From contig NZ_JACHCG010000008.1 of the NCBI RefSeq assembly GCF_014200595.1, positions 1-35,968 of the forward strand: a stretch of DNA of 35,968 bases, read 5' to 3'. The notes under the pieces were generated by a model. The model was not told the origin of the DNA and searched no databases. It saw only the letters and a program-made list of their open reading frames with translations. Each line of letters begins with the position of its first letter. Within the stretch, counting starts at the first letter, position 1. Positions 8,830 through 17,172 of the stretch are shown one piece after another. A program made the translations under genes and the position numbers. This DNA comes from Pedobacter cryoconitis. GTDB taxonomy: Bacteria; Bacteroidota; Bacteroidia; Sphingobacteriales; Sphingobacteriaceae.

Positions 8830-9969
8830 TTAAAAACTGTTACTCATCTGGAACATCGGTAAATACATCGCAATCAGAATTACCCCTACAGCCATGCCCA
8901 AAAAGATAATAATCAAAGGCTCCAGCAAGCCGCTGATTGCATTCGTCTTATACTCCACCTCTTCCGTATACTGGGTAGAAAGCTGTTCGAAAAAATATTC
9001 CAGCTTATTGACCTCTTCTGCGATCTTGATCATCTGTATAAATTTCACCGGATAAAAATCATGTTTCGCAAGTGTTTCAGACAAACTGCTACCATGCAGA
9101 ATATCCTTTTCTGCCTGAGTTAAAGATTCTACTATCGGATAGAAAACGATCATTTGCTTAACCATTCCCAGCGCATGTAACAGCGGCGTATTCGTACCTG
9201 TTAACAACCGCATTGTATTCGCGAAACGAGCCAGATAGATCTTTTTCACAATATCACCTGCAAGTGGGATTTTTAGAATAACCATTGCTGAATATCTTTG
9301 AAACCAAGGCTGTTTCCGGCTAACCAGATAGGCCCCGATTAAAGCCACAACAACAAAAAGCATAACGTAAATATAACGGTCAAACCAATCCGAAAAACTT
9401 ACAATCAAAGCAGTAAGATAAGGTAGCTTACCACCGAAACGTTTGAATACATCCGCGAACATGGGAACTACAAACTTAATCATGAAAAATATCGCAGCAA
9501 AAGAAGTACTCAATACCAGCATAGGATAAGTAATTGCACCAATAATCTTGCGCCGCTGCGAAATCTTACTCTTAAAATATTTTGCCAGCTCACTTAAAAC
9601 TTCACCAAGTCTGCCGGTTTCCTCTCCGATACGCACACTATAATACTCATAGCTGCTAAATTTATCCTGATCTTTTAACGTTTCTGATAAAGACTGTCCC
9701 GCAACTACAGCTTCCTGAATCTTCTTAAACAATTCAATATCCTTAGGCTTAGTATAAGAACTGCTCGTTAGCTCCAATGCTGTCTTAATATCAATACCAG
9801 ACCTTGTTAATGTCCCCAGCTCATTATAAAAAGCTTCTTTCTTTTTATCAGGTAACTGTCCATCTCCAAAAGAAATATCACGGTTCAAAAAATCCAGTAT
9901 ACCTGACTTTGACCCCTCACTTATTTTTTTCGGTTTCTGTTTAAAATTGGAAATATCAATAGATCCCAT
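8830..9969 (-). CDS. gspF: Type II secretion / pilus inner-membrane platform protein GspF
   Basis: 379 residues, close to the usual family length of about 400. Two T2SSF repeats are visible: residues 45-165 (GTLTRSGIDIKTALELTSS, RIGEETGRLGEVLSELAKYF) and 245-370 (LLTGTNTPLLHALGMVKQMI, IKIAEEVNKLEYFFEQLS). Membrane segments lie near 147-170, 199-217 and 349-372, the standard topology. GspF sits in the inner membrane and couples the ATPase to pseudopilus assembly. The N-terminal 40 residues are polar. It is the last gene of the secretion cluster; its ATG is 2 bp from the stop of the preceding pseudopilin gene. Confidence 0.95.
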   Translation of the reverse strand: MGSIDISNFKQKPKKISEGSKSGILDFLNRDISFGDGQLPDKKKEAFYNELGTLTRSGIDIKTALELTSSSYTKPKDIELFKKIQEAVVAGQSLSETLKDQDKFSSYEYYSVRIGEETGRLGEVLSELAKYFKSKISQRRKIIGAITYPMLVLSTSFAAIFFMIKFVVPMFADVFKRFGGKLPYLTALIVSFSDWFDRYIYVMLFVVVALIGAYLVSRKQPWFQRYSAMVILKIPLAGDIVKKIYLARFANTMRLLTGTNTPLLHALGMVKQMIVFYPIVESLTQAEKDILHGSSLSETLAKHDFYPVKFIQMIKIAEEVNKLEYFFEQLSTQYTEEVEYKTNAISGLLEPLIIIFLGMAVGVILIAMYLPMFQMSNSF

Positions 9970-9971
9970 AA

Positions 9972-10445
9972 CTATCTGAATAAATCAACAGAACTATAAC
10001 ATTTATTAACTTGTATCGGCACTTGCGTATCTTTATTCATTTGTAATTCCAAATTGATTCTATCCACAGTATCAGTGATCTGTGCCTCACGGCCTTCAAA
10101 ATAAAAATTAATCTTCTGTACTGGCATTGCGAATGTATCCGTATGCAGACTTTCTATTTGTCGCAAAACCTGTTTATCATTAAAAATATAATCGACAACT
10201 AAACTATCCTGCTGTACAACAAACCCATTCTCAGTTCTGATAATATGTACAGCTTTGAAAAAATCCCGTTCCAGCACATGTTTTAAATCCAACACAAGAG
10301 ATGACGTTTTATTCTTCTCTCCAAAACGGATATAATAGCCTTGAATCAATCCATATGCGGTATAACAAATGGTAATTACTAACCCGGAAATTAACATCGC
10401 AACCGTAATCTCCATCAATGTAAAAGCATGCACCTTACTCTTCAT
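9972..10445 (-). CDS. Minor pseudopilin (GspJ/GspH-like)
   Basis: 157 residues with a class III prepilin signal: short basic leader MKSKVHA, then FTLMEITVAMLISGLVITI with Glu at +5 of the mature protein. Cleavage would be Ala|Phe rather than the usual Gly|Phe. The remaining 120 residues are beta-rich, with no disulfide pattern. It overlaps the upstream pseudopilin gene by 11 bp and is followed at 2 bp by gspF, so it is translated with the machinery. Size and place suggest a tip-complex minor pseudopilin such as GspJ or GspH; I cannot assign which. Confidence 0.85.
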   Translation of the reverse strand: MKSKVHAFTLMEITVAMLISGLVITICYTAYGLIQGYYIRFGEKNKTSSLVLDLKHVLERDFFKAVHIIRTENGFVVQQDSLVVDYIFNDKQVLRQIESLHTDTFAMPVQKINFYFEGREAQITDTVDRINLELQMNKDTQVPIQVNKCYSSVDLFR

Positions 10446-10785
10446 GTTTCTTACCTTTATATAAAACCTCTATACTTCCCAAGTGCTGCTCATACTCGCT
10501 CGCAATAATTTCCAGATGTTTTAATCCATTCGCGCTATTACTATCAATTTTAAACTGATAACGCACGCTATCGATCATCATTTCTGGCCGTTCAGCAAGT
10601 CCATTTCGCTGCACATCCTTAGAAAAGACATCCAACTGCTGCTGTACCAGTATCTTTTTTGACGCAGGACTGCTGTATAAAACATTAGTAAATATTCTAA
10701 TACCAAGCGTAAAAACGATCATGATAATCACCATAGCAATTAACACCTCAATTAAAGTTGACGCCTGTATTTTTACTTTAACCAT
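10435..10785 (-). CDS. Minor pseudopilin (GspI-like size)
   Basis: 116 residues. The prepilin signal is MVKVKIQA followed by STLIEVLIAMVIIMIVFTLG: a basic leader, Ala at -1, Ser at +1 (usually Phe), Glu at +5 and a 20-residue hydrophobic helix. The globular part is short, like GspI. Its start overlaps the stop of the GspK-like gene by 13 bp, and its own end overlaps the next pseudopilin gene, giving the usual clustered order of minor pseudopilins. The start ATG at 10785 leaves an eight-residue leader. Confidence 0.85.
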   Translation of the reverse strand: MVKVKIQASTLIEVLIAMVIIMIVFTLGIRIFTNVLYSSPASKKILVQQQLDVFSKDVQRNGLAERPEMMIDSVRYQFKIDSNSANGLKHLEIIASEYEQHLGSIEVLYKGKKHEE

Positions 10786-12011
10786 TCCAGTACTCCTTTT
10801 TCCTTAGCTTGCCCTTCGAATAACCTCGAACTCATATAATATTTGCTCCTGGCTTTGCGGTTAAAAACCACATCAATCAAAAAATTCTCATATAGGGTAA
10901 CTGGTGTTTGCATAATAAACCGGTTACAGGAAACCTTCCCAGCTATAAACATCCCTTTCTGCACCTTAACAAGACCTGTACTATACAATTCACCATTCAA
11001 TCTATTTCCTTTACCAAAACTAATCAGGGTCTGCATAGGACTTCTCTTATCCTCATAACTAAAAATGATTCCATTGAACAGCAGGCCTTCGCCAAAAGTT
11101 ATCGAAGGCTGATCTACAGCACCAGCCACCCGCACCACCCCTATCGTTGAAGGATAATCAAAACTCACCTGATCACCAACCACCACGGAATCACGCGCAA
11201 AAATCTGGCACTTTCCCTTAAAACCAGATTCCACTGTAACTGACTGCGCATATACCTGTACATTATTAAGCTTTGCTGTTGCAGAAATCACAACAGACGT
11301 ATCTGATATTAAAATAATATTACCGGTTAACTCTCCATCTATTCTTTTTCCAGGAAGCAACTTAAAAATCCTTGTGGAATCTTTGAAAGAAACTTTCAGC
11401 CGCGCTAGCTTAAATGTCTCCAATAATTTCCCATTAGTTTTGAGCTTTGATTCCAGCTCTTTAACCATGTTATTATTTAACCCTTTCAACGTTCGGTTGC
11501 TTGATGTAATTTTCCCATCTAGTAATTGCTTAATTCCAGTATAAGGTTTGCCTTCCGCATAAGATTGCTTGATGCCCGCCTTGGGCAACATTCCATTCCC
11601 AATTAACAGGGTCTTACCGCTTACCGAAACAGGGCGATCCTCATCACTCAGATATAATACATCCAAATCTTTCTCTGTATTTATTCCGGTAAAGAAAACC
11701 TTACCTATTGTATCACCGAGTATATGCGCTCTGACTACAGCAAGATCATACACGCCCCAATTTTTTCGTTCAATAATCACGCTATCAGACTGCTTACCAA
11801 ACAAATCTATTTCCTTTTTTGGGGTAGGCATATCACCATCTGTGAGCAAATAGGCTACACCAGAGTTTAGATTATTTAAAAGCCGGGCATAACGCATTTC
11901 CTTCATATAAGAAGTCCTGAAATGTGCAGCCAGCATAATTAGCGAAGCGGTAATTATAGCAATAAAAAAAGCCACTACAATAGCAAAATACAAGGCTCCG
12001 GCTTTTAACAT
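10773..12011 (-). CDS. GspK/PilX-like membrane-anchored protein with beta-solenoid-like C-terminus
   Basis: I place the start at ATG 12011, 17 bp after the preceding gene, giving 412 residues; an earlier in-frame start at 12059 would overlap that gene by 32 bp. It then begins MLKAGALYFAIVVAFFIAII, a short basic leader plus hydrophobic helix without Glu at +5, as in GspK. The position directly before two minor pseudopilins also fits GspK. The rest does not: from about residue 220 there are repeated short strands (GNIILISDTSVVISA, GKCQIFARDSVVVGDQVSF, then GEGLLFNGIIFSYEDK and GNRLNGELYSTGLVKVQKG) that look like a parallel beta-helix rather than the alpha domain of GspK. Function is inferred: tip of the pseudopilus or substrate contact. 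Confidence 0.72.
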   Translation of the reverse strand: MLKAGALYFAIVVAFFIAIITASLIMLAAHFRTSYMKEMRYARLLNNLNSGVAYLLTDGDMPTPKKEIDLFGKQSDSVIIERKNWGVYDLAVVRAHILGDTIGKVFFTGINTEKDLDVLYLSDEDRPVSVSGKTLLIGNGMLPKAGIKQSYAEGKPYTGIKQLLDGKITSSNRTLKGLNNNMVKELESKLKTNGKLLETFKLARLKVSFKDSTRIFKLLPGKRIDGELTGNIILISDTSVVISATAKLNNVQVYAQSVTVESGFKGKCQIFARDSVVVGDQVSFDYPSTIGVVRVAGAVDQPSITFGEGLLFNGIIFSYEDKRSPMQTLISFGKGNRLNGELYSTGLVKVQKGMFIAGKVSCNRFIMQTPVTLYENFLIDVVFNRKARSKYYMSSRLFEGQAKEKGVLEWLK

Positions 12012-12027
12012 TATAAGTATTACTAGA

Positions 12028-12924
12028 TTATTTGAGTTTATTCTCCTTTTTGAGATCATCTACCTCATGCTTCAATTCGATAACATATAAAGTCAATTCT
12101 TCTATTTTCTTTAGCAGTTTCGCATTCATATCCCCTAAATTGATTCCATCTTTTATAACAGTATTAACGGAAGGTATTTCTGGTAAGTGCTTATTTGTTT
12201 TGATAAAACTTTCCAGTTCAGTTAGCGATAATTTCTCATGCGAAGGCTCGAAAACATAATCAGGCCAATTGTCCATTTCGACCTTGATCTCTTGTGAGCG
12301 GATCTTACCTTTTACCTGAAGCTGATATCCTGGTACAGTAACATCTGTACCAATATTTAAATTCCCAAAAAGATTCATGTCTTTGACATTATTCGTTTCT
12401 GTTATATTAGAATCAAAGTCCTGAATATCACTAATCAAATCTTGATTAATAGGAACTCCCTTCACCATATAACTAACAACTTTTAAATTTTCTGCGCTTG
12501 AATTGGTCCAACCTGAAAATTGATATCCCCAATTATGATAAGCATGTGCATAAGGAACTTCAAGAGCCATATATTTTTTCCCTTTGTAAATACAGGTTTT
12601 AAGTTTCCATGGTAAATCTCCAGAGTAAGATTGAAGGGAACCCAAATTACTGCCATAAGCCGAACTTGTGTTTACATTTGCAATGCCTACTCTTTGATAA
12701 GCCGCAGTATTACCTCTATAGGCTGTAATAGTTCCTACAGCATTATTAAAAGGTAATAAAGTACCATTATAAGCCTCATGTAATAAAATTAGCGAACTGG
12801 TAAAATCACCAATACCATTATCTCCTAAACTGATTACCTGATATCCCGCAGGCCCGGATACTGTTTGACCTTTTATACCCGTTATAAATAGCAGAGAGCA
12901 AACTAATAAATAGATATATTTCAT
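12028..12924 (-). CDS. Secreted phage-tail-like protein, copy A
   Basis: Start chosen at ATG 12924, one base after the preceding stop, giving 298 residues and a clean signal peptide (MKYIYLLVCSLLFITGIKGQ). The middle is unlike the paralogues and has no GIGTT motif; it contains PWKLKTCIYKGKKYMALEVP and Trp-rich stretches. The shared C-terminal domain starts YQLQVKGKIRSQEIKVEMDN, then WPDYVFEPSHEKLSLTELES, NKHLPEIPS, DGINLGDMNAKLLKK and IEELTLYVIELK, ending in a Lys-rich coiled coil. It lies between tail-like copy B and the GspK-like gene in the same operon, and is a probable substrate or fibre of the secretion machine (inference). Confidence 0.8.
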   Translation of the reverse strand: MKYIYLLVCSLLFITGIKGQTVSGPAGYQVISLGDNGIGDFTSSLILLHEAYNGTLLPFNNAVGTITAYRGNTAAYQRVGIANVNTSSAYGSNLGSLQSYSGDLPWKLKTCIYKGKKYMALEVPYAHAYHNWGYQFSGWTNSSAENLKVVSYMVKGVPINQDLISDIQDFDSNITETNNVKDMNLFGNLNIGTDVTVPGYQLQVKGKIRSQEIKVEMDNWPDYVFEPSHEKLSLTELESFIKTNKHLPEIPSVNTVIKDGINLGDMNAKLLKKIEELTLYVIELKHEVDDLKKENKLK

Positions 12925-12925
12925 G

Positions 12926-13933
12926 TTAATTTTTATTTTCAAGTTTTTTGACCCTTTTATTCAACATATCATTATCCTTTTTAAGATCAATCAGATACAA
13001 GGTCAATTCTTCTATTTTCTTTAAAAGCTTTCCGTTCATATCGCCCAGGTTAATCCCATCCTTTTCAATTGTCTTTGCTGTTGGTATTTCTGGTAAATGC
13101 TTATTTATTTTGATAAAATTTTCCAGCTCAGTTAGCGATAATTTTTCATGTGAAGGCTCAAAAACATAATCCGGCCACGGATTAGTTGCAGCAACCTGAA
13201 TCTCCGTTGCCCATAAATTTCCATTTACAGATAGTTTTGCAGTCGGTGTTGTAGTCCCAATACCAATATTACCTTTATTATCAATCCTTAACCTTTCAAC
13301 ATTCTTCCCTGTGTTAAAAGCCAAAAATCCGTCTTCACTCCCACCACCTCTAAAGAAGTTGATAGAACTATTAGTTACGCCATAAAAACTATGTTCAAGC
13401 GCAAAACTTTTGCCACCAACAATATTGGGGTCATACCTTGATGTATATCCTCTTATTCCCAAGAATGTCCCCTCACCTACCTGATCACCTTCTGTAAGCC
13501 GCCCTAGAACAGCACCAATTTTCCCATTACTAATATCCCCGCCAACGTCTAACAAGACCCTTGGATTAGTTGTTCCTATGCCAACAGCATTGTTAGTTAT
13601 ACTCATCACCATAGTTGCTCCTGTAGCTGGATCCAAAGGCAAACCTGGGTAAGCCTGATTATAAAACCGTATCCCTCCATATACAGAATGTGCAGAGAGA
13701 GTTAATCCTGTGTGATAATTAATCACATAAGCATTTGAATTGTCAGAATTCGGCCGGCTATCAAACGCTTTATTTTTATTTAGTCCCCATCCGTAATAGC
13801 CATCTGCCCCATAACCCACAATGAGATCACCTACTTTAACAGTAGTATTACTAAAATCACCTGTTTGCTGTCCAAACCCATTCATGCAAAAACACAAGCC
13901 AGTAATACTGAGAGCAATAATTTTCTTAATCAT
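12926..13933 (-). CDS. Secreted phage-tail-like protein, copy B
   Basis: 335 residues, signal peptide ending FGQ near residue 22. Two GIGTTxP motifs (VGIGTTNPRVLLDVGG near 117 and GNIGIGTTTPTAKLSVNGN near 221) are the short beta-hairpin units seen in trimeric tail-fibre-like proteins. The shared C-terminal domain has WPDYVF at 253-258, then HLPEIPTAKTIEKDGINLGD and KKIEELTLYLIDLKK, ending in a coiled coil. It is a close tandem paralogue of copy C: the same signal peptide, AHSVYGGIRFYNQ, TGATMVMSIT and HSFYG.TNSSINF occur in both. 44 bp separate it from copy C upstream. Probably surface-exposed or secreted through the co-encoded machine. Confidence 0.82.
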   Translation of the reverse strand: MIKKIIALSITGLCFCMNGFGQQTGDFSNTTVKVGDLIVGYGADGYYGWGLNKNKAFDSRPNSDNSNAYVINYHTGLTLSAHSVYGGIRFYNQAYPGLPLDPATGATMVMSITNNAVGIGTTNPRVLLDVGGDISNGKIGAVLGRLTEGDQVGEGTFLGIRGYTSRYDPNIVGGKSFALEHSFYGVTNSSINFFRGGGSEDGFLAFNTGKNVERLRIDNKGNIGIGTTTPTAKLSVNGNLWATEIQVAATNPWPDYVFEPSHEKLSLTELENFIKINKHLPEIPTAKTIEKDGINLGDMNGKLLKKIEELTLYLIDLKKDNDMLNKRVKKLENKN

Positions 13934-13977
13934 GATATTTAATGAATTTATATAATTATTTATTTGAGCGATATATT

Positions 13978-15009
13978 CTAATTCTTTAGTGAGGAAGACA
14001 GTTTATCCATCTTCTCTTCAAGAGATGCAACTTTTTTCTTCCACTCACTCAGCTCTTTAATCTCCTGGTCCTTAACATCTAATCTTTTATTCTGATCAAT
14101 TACATAAAGTGTTAACTCCTCTATTTTTTTTAGCAGTTTGGCATTCATATCCCCCAGATTAATTCCATCATTTTCAATCGTCTTTGCTGTTGGTATCTCT
14201 GGTAAATGCTTATTCGTTTTAATAAAAATTTCCAGCTCAGTTAGGGATAATTTCTCATGAGAAGGCTCAAAAACATAATCTGGCCATGGACTAGTTGCGG
14301 CAACCTTAATCTCCGTAGCCCATAAGTTTCCATTTACAGATAGTTTTGCAGTCGGCGTTGTAGTGCCGATACCAACGTTTCCATACGCATCAATCCGCAT
14401 CTGTTCAGTATTTTTATGCGTATTAAAAGCAATGAAACCATCATCTACAGTTCCACCACGAGAGAAATTTATAGAGCTATTTGTTATACCATAGAAACTA
14501 TGCTCAAATGAGAAACTTTTACCTCCAACTACATCCGTATTATATCCTCTTACACCAAGAAAAGTACCTTCACCTTCAGTATCTCCTTCAGGAAGGCGCC
14601 CTAAAACAGCGCTTATCTTGCCATTACTAATATTTGTACCAATGTCAAAGGGAACCCTTGGATTAACCGTACCAATACCAACAGCACCACTAGTGATACT
14701 CATCACCATTGTTGCTCCGGTTGAAGGTTCCAACGGCCCAATCGGATATCCCTGATTATAAAACCTGATCCCCCCATATACAGAATGTGCAGAAAGAGTT
14801 AGTCCTCTATGCGCGTTCATTACATAGGTACTTCCCTCTGGAGAAGAATAAGGTCTTGGATCTATCTTAACATCCCTGTTTATTCCCCATCCGTCAAAAT
14901 CATTTGCTCCTCCCCCCTTAGTAATCTGGGTAAAAGTAGTCTGCTGTCCAAATCCATTCAGATAAAAACACAAACTTGTAATGCTGAGTGCGATAATTTT
15001 TTTAATCAT
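13978..15009 (-). CDS. Secreted phage-tail-like protein, copy C
   Basis: 343 residues, tandem paralogue of copy B with an almost identical signal peptide and C-terminal domain but a diverged stretch after the signal peptide (QITKGGGANDFDGWGINRDV). GIGT motifs occur near residues 117 and 213. The shared domain follows (WPDYVFEPSHEKLSLTELEI, HLPEIPTAKTIENDGINLGD, KKIEELTLYVIDQNKR), then a longer coiled coil (LSEWKKKVASLEEKMDKLSS) than copy B has. It starts 10 bp after the MORN-repeat gene, so the same transcript is likely. The role is unknown; tail-fibre-like folding and trimerisation through the coiled coil are inferences from the motif pattern. Confidence 0.82.
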   Translation of the reverse strand: MIKKIIALSITSLCFYLNGFGQQTTFTQITKGGGANDFDGWGINRDVKIDPRPYSSPEGSTYVMNAHRGLTLSAHSVYGGIRFYNQGYPIGPLEPSTGATMVMSITSGAVGIGTVNPRVPFDIGTNISNGKISAVLGRLPEGDTEGEGTFLGVRGYNTDVVGGKSFSFEHSFYGITNSSINFSRGGTVDDGFIAFNTHKNTEQMRIDAYGNVGIGTTTPTAKLSVNGNLWATEIKVAATSPWPDYVFEPSHEKLSLTELEIFIKTNKHLPEIPTAKTIENDGINLGDMNAKLLKKIEELTLYVIDQNKRLDVKDQEIKELSEWKKKVASLEEKMDKLSSSLKN

Positions 15010-15019
15010 AATCTTATTT

Positions 15020-15643
15020 CTAAACAGGTTTTATAATATCTTCAGACTTCATTTTCTTTTTAAAGAATCGCTTAATCCAGCCAGGTTTCTTCGCTGACCT
15101 CACTTTTGCCGGGACTACAATTCCATTTTTATACCGAACAGAAAGCGTGCTATCCCCCTGATATTTCACGAAATCCCCATCCACTTTACCATTAACATTC
15201 CTTCCTCTCTCTACTAATTTCCCCTGGTTATCATACTTGTAAAAATCACCCTCAGGTACTCCATTTATAAAATTCACATCACTAATCAATTTCCCATCTT
15301 CCGTCCAGTTTTTCCATTCGCCAGACTTCAGTCCCATATTAAAATTACCCTGCTCCTGTAAATTCTTATTCTCATAGTAATTACTATAAAGCCCATGTAA
15401 TAATTTCCCGCTAAAGCCACCCTGTGTAATCTTAATCTGATTACTACTATACCAATAGTATGATTTAGTTAAATCTGTATACTTGAGTGTACGATCAGCT
15501 GGCAGCACATGTAAAGTGACTTTATGATCTGCATAATTAATTGTATGCTGATAATTTTCTATATAAGAGGAGAATTTCTTCTGTGCCTTCGCAGGAAATA
15601 CGAGCGCAGTGATCAGAAATAAGGCAAGCAGATAAATGCGCAT
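15020..15643 (-). CDS. Secreted MORN-repeat protein
   Basis: 207 residues with a signal peptide ending AKAQ near residue 21. The central part has MORN_2-type repeats: KLLHGLYSNYYENKNLQEQG, NFNMGLKSGEWKNWTEDGKL, NGVPEGDFYKYDNQGKLVER and NGKVDGDFVKYQGDSTLSVR. The C-terminus is very basic (KKPGWIKRFFKKKMKSEDII), unusual for a periplasmic protein. Bacteroidota MORN proteins are common and often of unknown role. Its place between the GspC/PilP-like gene and the tail-like gene array (2 and 10 bp gaps) makes it part of the secretion operon, perhaps a periplasmic or outer-membrane accessory factor. Confidence 0.8.
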   Translation of the reverse strand: MRIYLLALFLITALVFPAKAQKKFSSYIENYQHTINYADHKVTLHVLPADRTLKYTDLTKSYYWYSSNQIKITQGGFSGKLLHGLYSNYYENKNLQEQGNFNMGLKSGEWKNWTEDGKLISDVNFINGVPEGDFYKYDNQGKLVERGRNVNGKVDGDFVKYQGDSTLSVRYKNGIVVPAKVRSAKKPGWIKRFFKKKMKSEDIIKPV

Positions 15644-15644
15644 A

Positions 15645-16148
15645 TTATTTTAAGCTAATATATTTTGTACTATTTTGATATTGGACTTTAACCGAATCTC
15701 CGGCATGCTTGATCAACTTAAGCCCACCCAGGCTTTGTCCTTCAGTCAGCATCCCTTCCTTACCATTCACCATAATTATAGCAATGCGGCTCTTGGTACT
15801 CGGATTATTAATATATCCCGTGTATTGAATAGCCGACCAGTTTACCATAGGTTTTGGTGTTGCTGGCATAGACAAAACCTTAACCTGATGTGAAGCTTCC
15901 AGTGGATCTGTACTATTTTTTACCTCAGCGGATGTCATCGCAGCAAAAGGATCACGATAATTTAAGTTCAAGACCTCTCTGTCCGTCTCATGATTAATCA
16001 ATTTAAAATACTCAGGTTTTCCCCTGCTTATTGAACTAACAGGCAGCTCATCTTCCTGACCAAGACCCGCATAAATCCGGTAAAAAATGATACCCCATAC
16101 CCCCGCAACACAGACAATCAGGAGGTAGGTGAACTTTTTCCCTTTCAT
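15645..16148 (-). CDS. GspC/PilP-like inner-membrane clamp protein
   Basis: 167 residues: one N-terminal membrane helix at 7-26, a periplasmic linker with LNYRDPF at about 62-68 (the RDPF motif is typical of PilP and of GspC-like proteins), and a beta domain at about 104-165 (YTGYINNPSTKSRIAIIMVN, then GQSLGGLKLIKHAGDSVKVQ) matching the HR domain that contacts the N0 domain of the secretin. No PDZ domain is present, so it is closer to PilP or the short GspC forms. It would link the inner-membrane platform to the GspD-like secretin encoded upstream in the same operon. Confidence 0.8.
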   Translation of the reverse strand: MKGKKFTYLLIVCVAGVWGIIFYRIYAGLGQEDELPVSSISRGKPEYFKLINHETDREVLNLNYRDPFAAMTSAEVKNSTDPLEASHQVKVLSMPATPKPMVNWSAIQYTGYINNPSTKSRIAIIMVNGKEGMLTEGQSLGGLKLIKHAGDSVKVQYQNSTKYISLK

Positions 16149-16154
16149 ATTATT

Positions 16155-17096
16155 TTATTGAATTGTAAAATTAAAAAACTCGCTATATGGACCTTTGTTA
16201 CCCGCTTTGTCTATTGCACGCACTTTCCAGAAAACTTTAACATTACTTTCACCCTCAGTAAAAGCATACGAAGTAGCACTTAACGTCATTGGGAAGGTAT
16301 TGTTGAACAAAGTTGAAGTATCACCTCTACATACTCTCAATTCATATTTATCAGCATCAGTTACCGCATTCCATACCAGGGTCACCGGCTTTGGAACACT
16401 CAGGTTATTTCCAGGAGCAGACAGTACTACTTTATCAGGAATTTTAGTGCTATAAATAAACGATCGTACAGCCGACCATTTTGAATTTTCGGCACCAGCT
16501 TCTGCACGCACTCTCCACTGATAAGTTCCATCAGCCGGGATCTGCTGAATGTAACTTACGTTAGTCGTTACCGTATTTAAAGTAAGCTTGGTTTCATCCG
16601 CGAAATTATTATTATCTATCTGCAAACGATAGTTTTCAGCCCCAAATAACTTCAGCCATTCAAACCGCTGGCTACCTTTATTGGTCAGTAAACCCGTTAA
16701 AGGAAGAGAAAGCTGTACAGACTGTTCTTTAATTGAAGAAGCATAAATGGTAAAACTTCTGGTCGTGTATTCACCCTTACTACTACCATTTTCCGGTCTT
16801 ACCCGCCATTCATACCTCCCTGGTTCAAGCGAGGAAAGAAATTTATTACCAACTGTCAGCGTATCCACTATAAACTTGGTGACACTATCAAACTTTGGGC
16901 TTACAACTTGCAAACGATACTTCAATGCATCATCATGGGTATCCCACCAAAAAGTCTGGTCGTAATTATTACTTTCCACTTTATCGCCTGGTGCTAATAG
17001 TGTAACCGTTTTGCCACCTAAAGAAGGCTCAATAAAATCTTTGCAACCAGTTAGCAAAAACAATAAAACTACCAATACGAGCAAACACTTATTCAT
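16155..17096 (-). CDS. Lipoprotein with three Fn3-like domains
   Basis: 313 residues. The lipobox LLTGC with Cys18 marks a lipoprotein. Three repeats of about 90-100 residues share a W...(A).KYRLQV start and an (Y/F).W(R/K)VR end: FWWDTHDDALKYRLQV with GRYEWRVRPENG, FEWLKLFGAENYRLQI with GTYQWRVRAEAG, and LVWNAVTDADKYELRV with VFWKVRAIDKAGNKGPYSEF. This is the pattern of fibronectin type III modules in Bacteroidota surface proteins. It sits between tail-like copy D and the GspC/PilP-like gene (6 bp gap). It may be an outer-membrane or surface accessory of the exporter, for example a pilotin-like or docking protein; that is inference. Confidence 0.8.
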   Translation of the reverse strand: MNKCLLVLVVLLFLLTGCKDFIEPSLGGKTVTLLAPGDKVESNNYDQTFWWDTHDDALKYRLQVVSPKFDSVTKFIVDTLTVGNKFLSSLEPGRYEWRVRPENGSSKGEYTTRSFTIYASSIKEQSVQLSLPLTGLLTNKGSQRFEWLKLFGAENYRLQIDNNNFADETKLTLNTVTTNVSYIQQIPADGTYQWRVRAEAGAENSKWSAVRSFIYSTKIPDKVVLSAPGNNLSVPKPVTLVWNAVTDADKYELRVCRGDTSTLFNNTFPMTLSATSYAFTEGESNVKVFWKVRAIDKAGNKGPYSEFFNFTIQ

Positions 17097-17172
17097 GGTT
17101 TAAATATAATATTATTAAAAAACACTTTTTGTAACTACAGAATAAAAAATAACCAACTTAAAATTAAATAAG

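Noticed and set aside
12926..15009. Copies A-G as part of a prophage tail
   Set aside because: All have Sec signal peptides, which phage fibres lack, and no capsid, baseplate or terminase genes are present.
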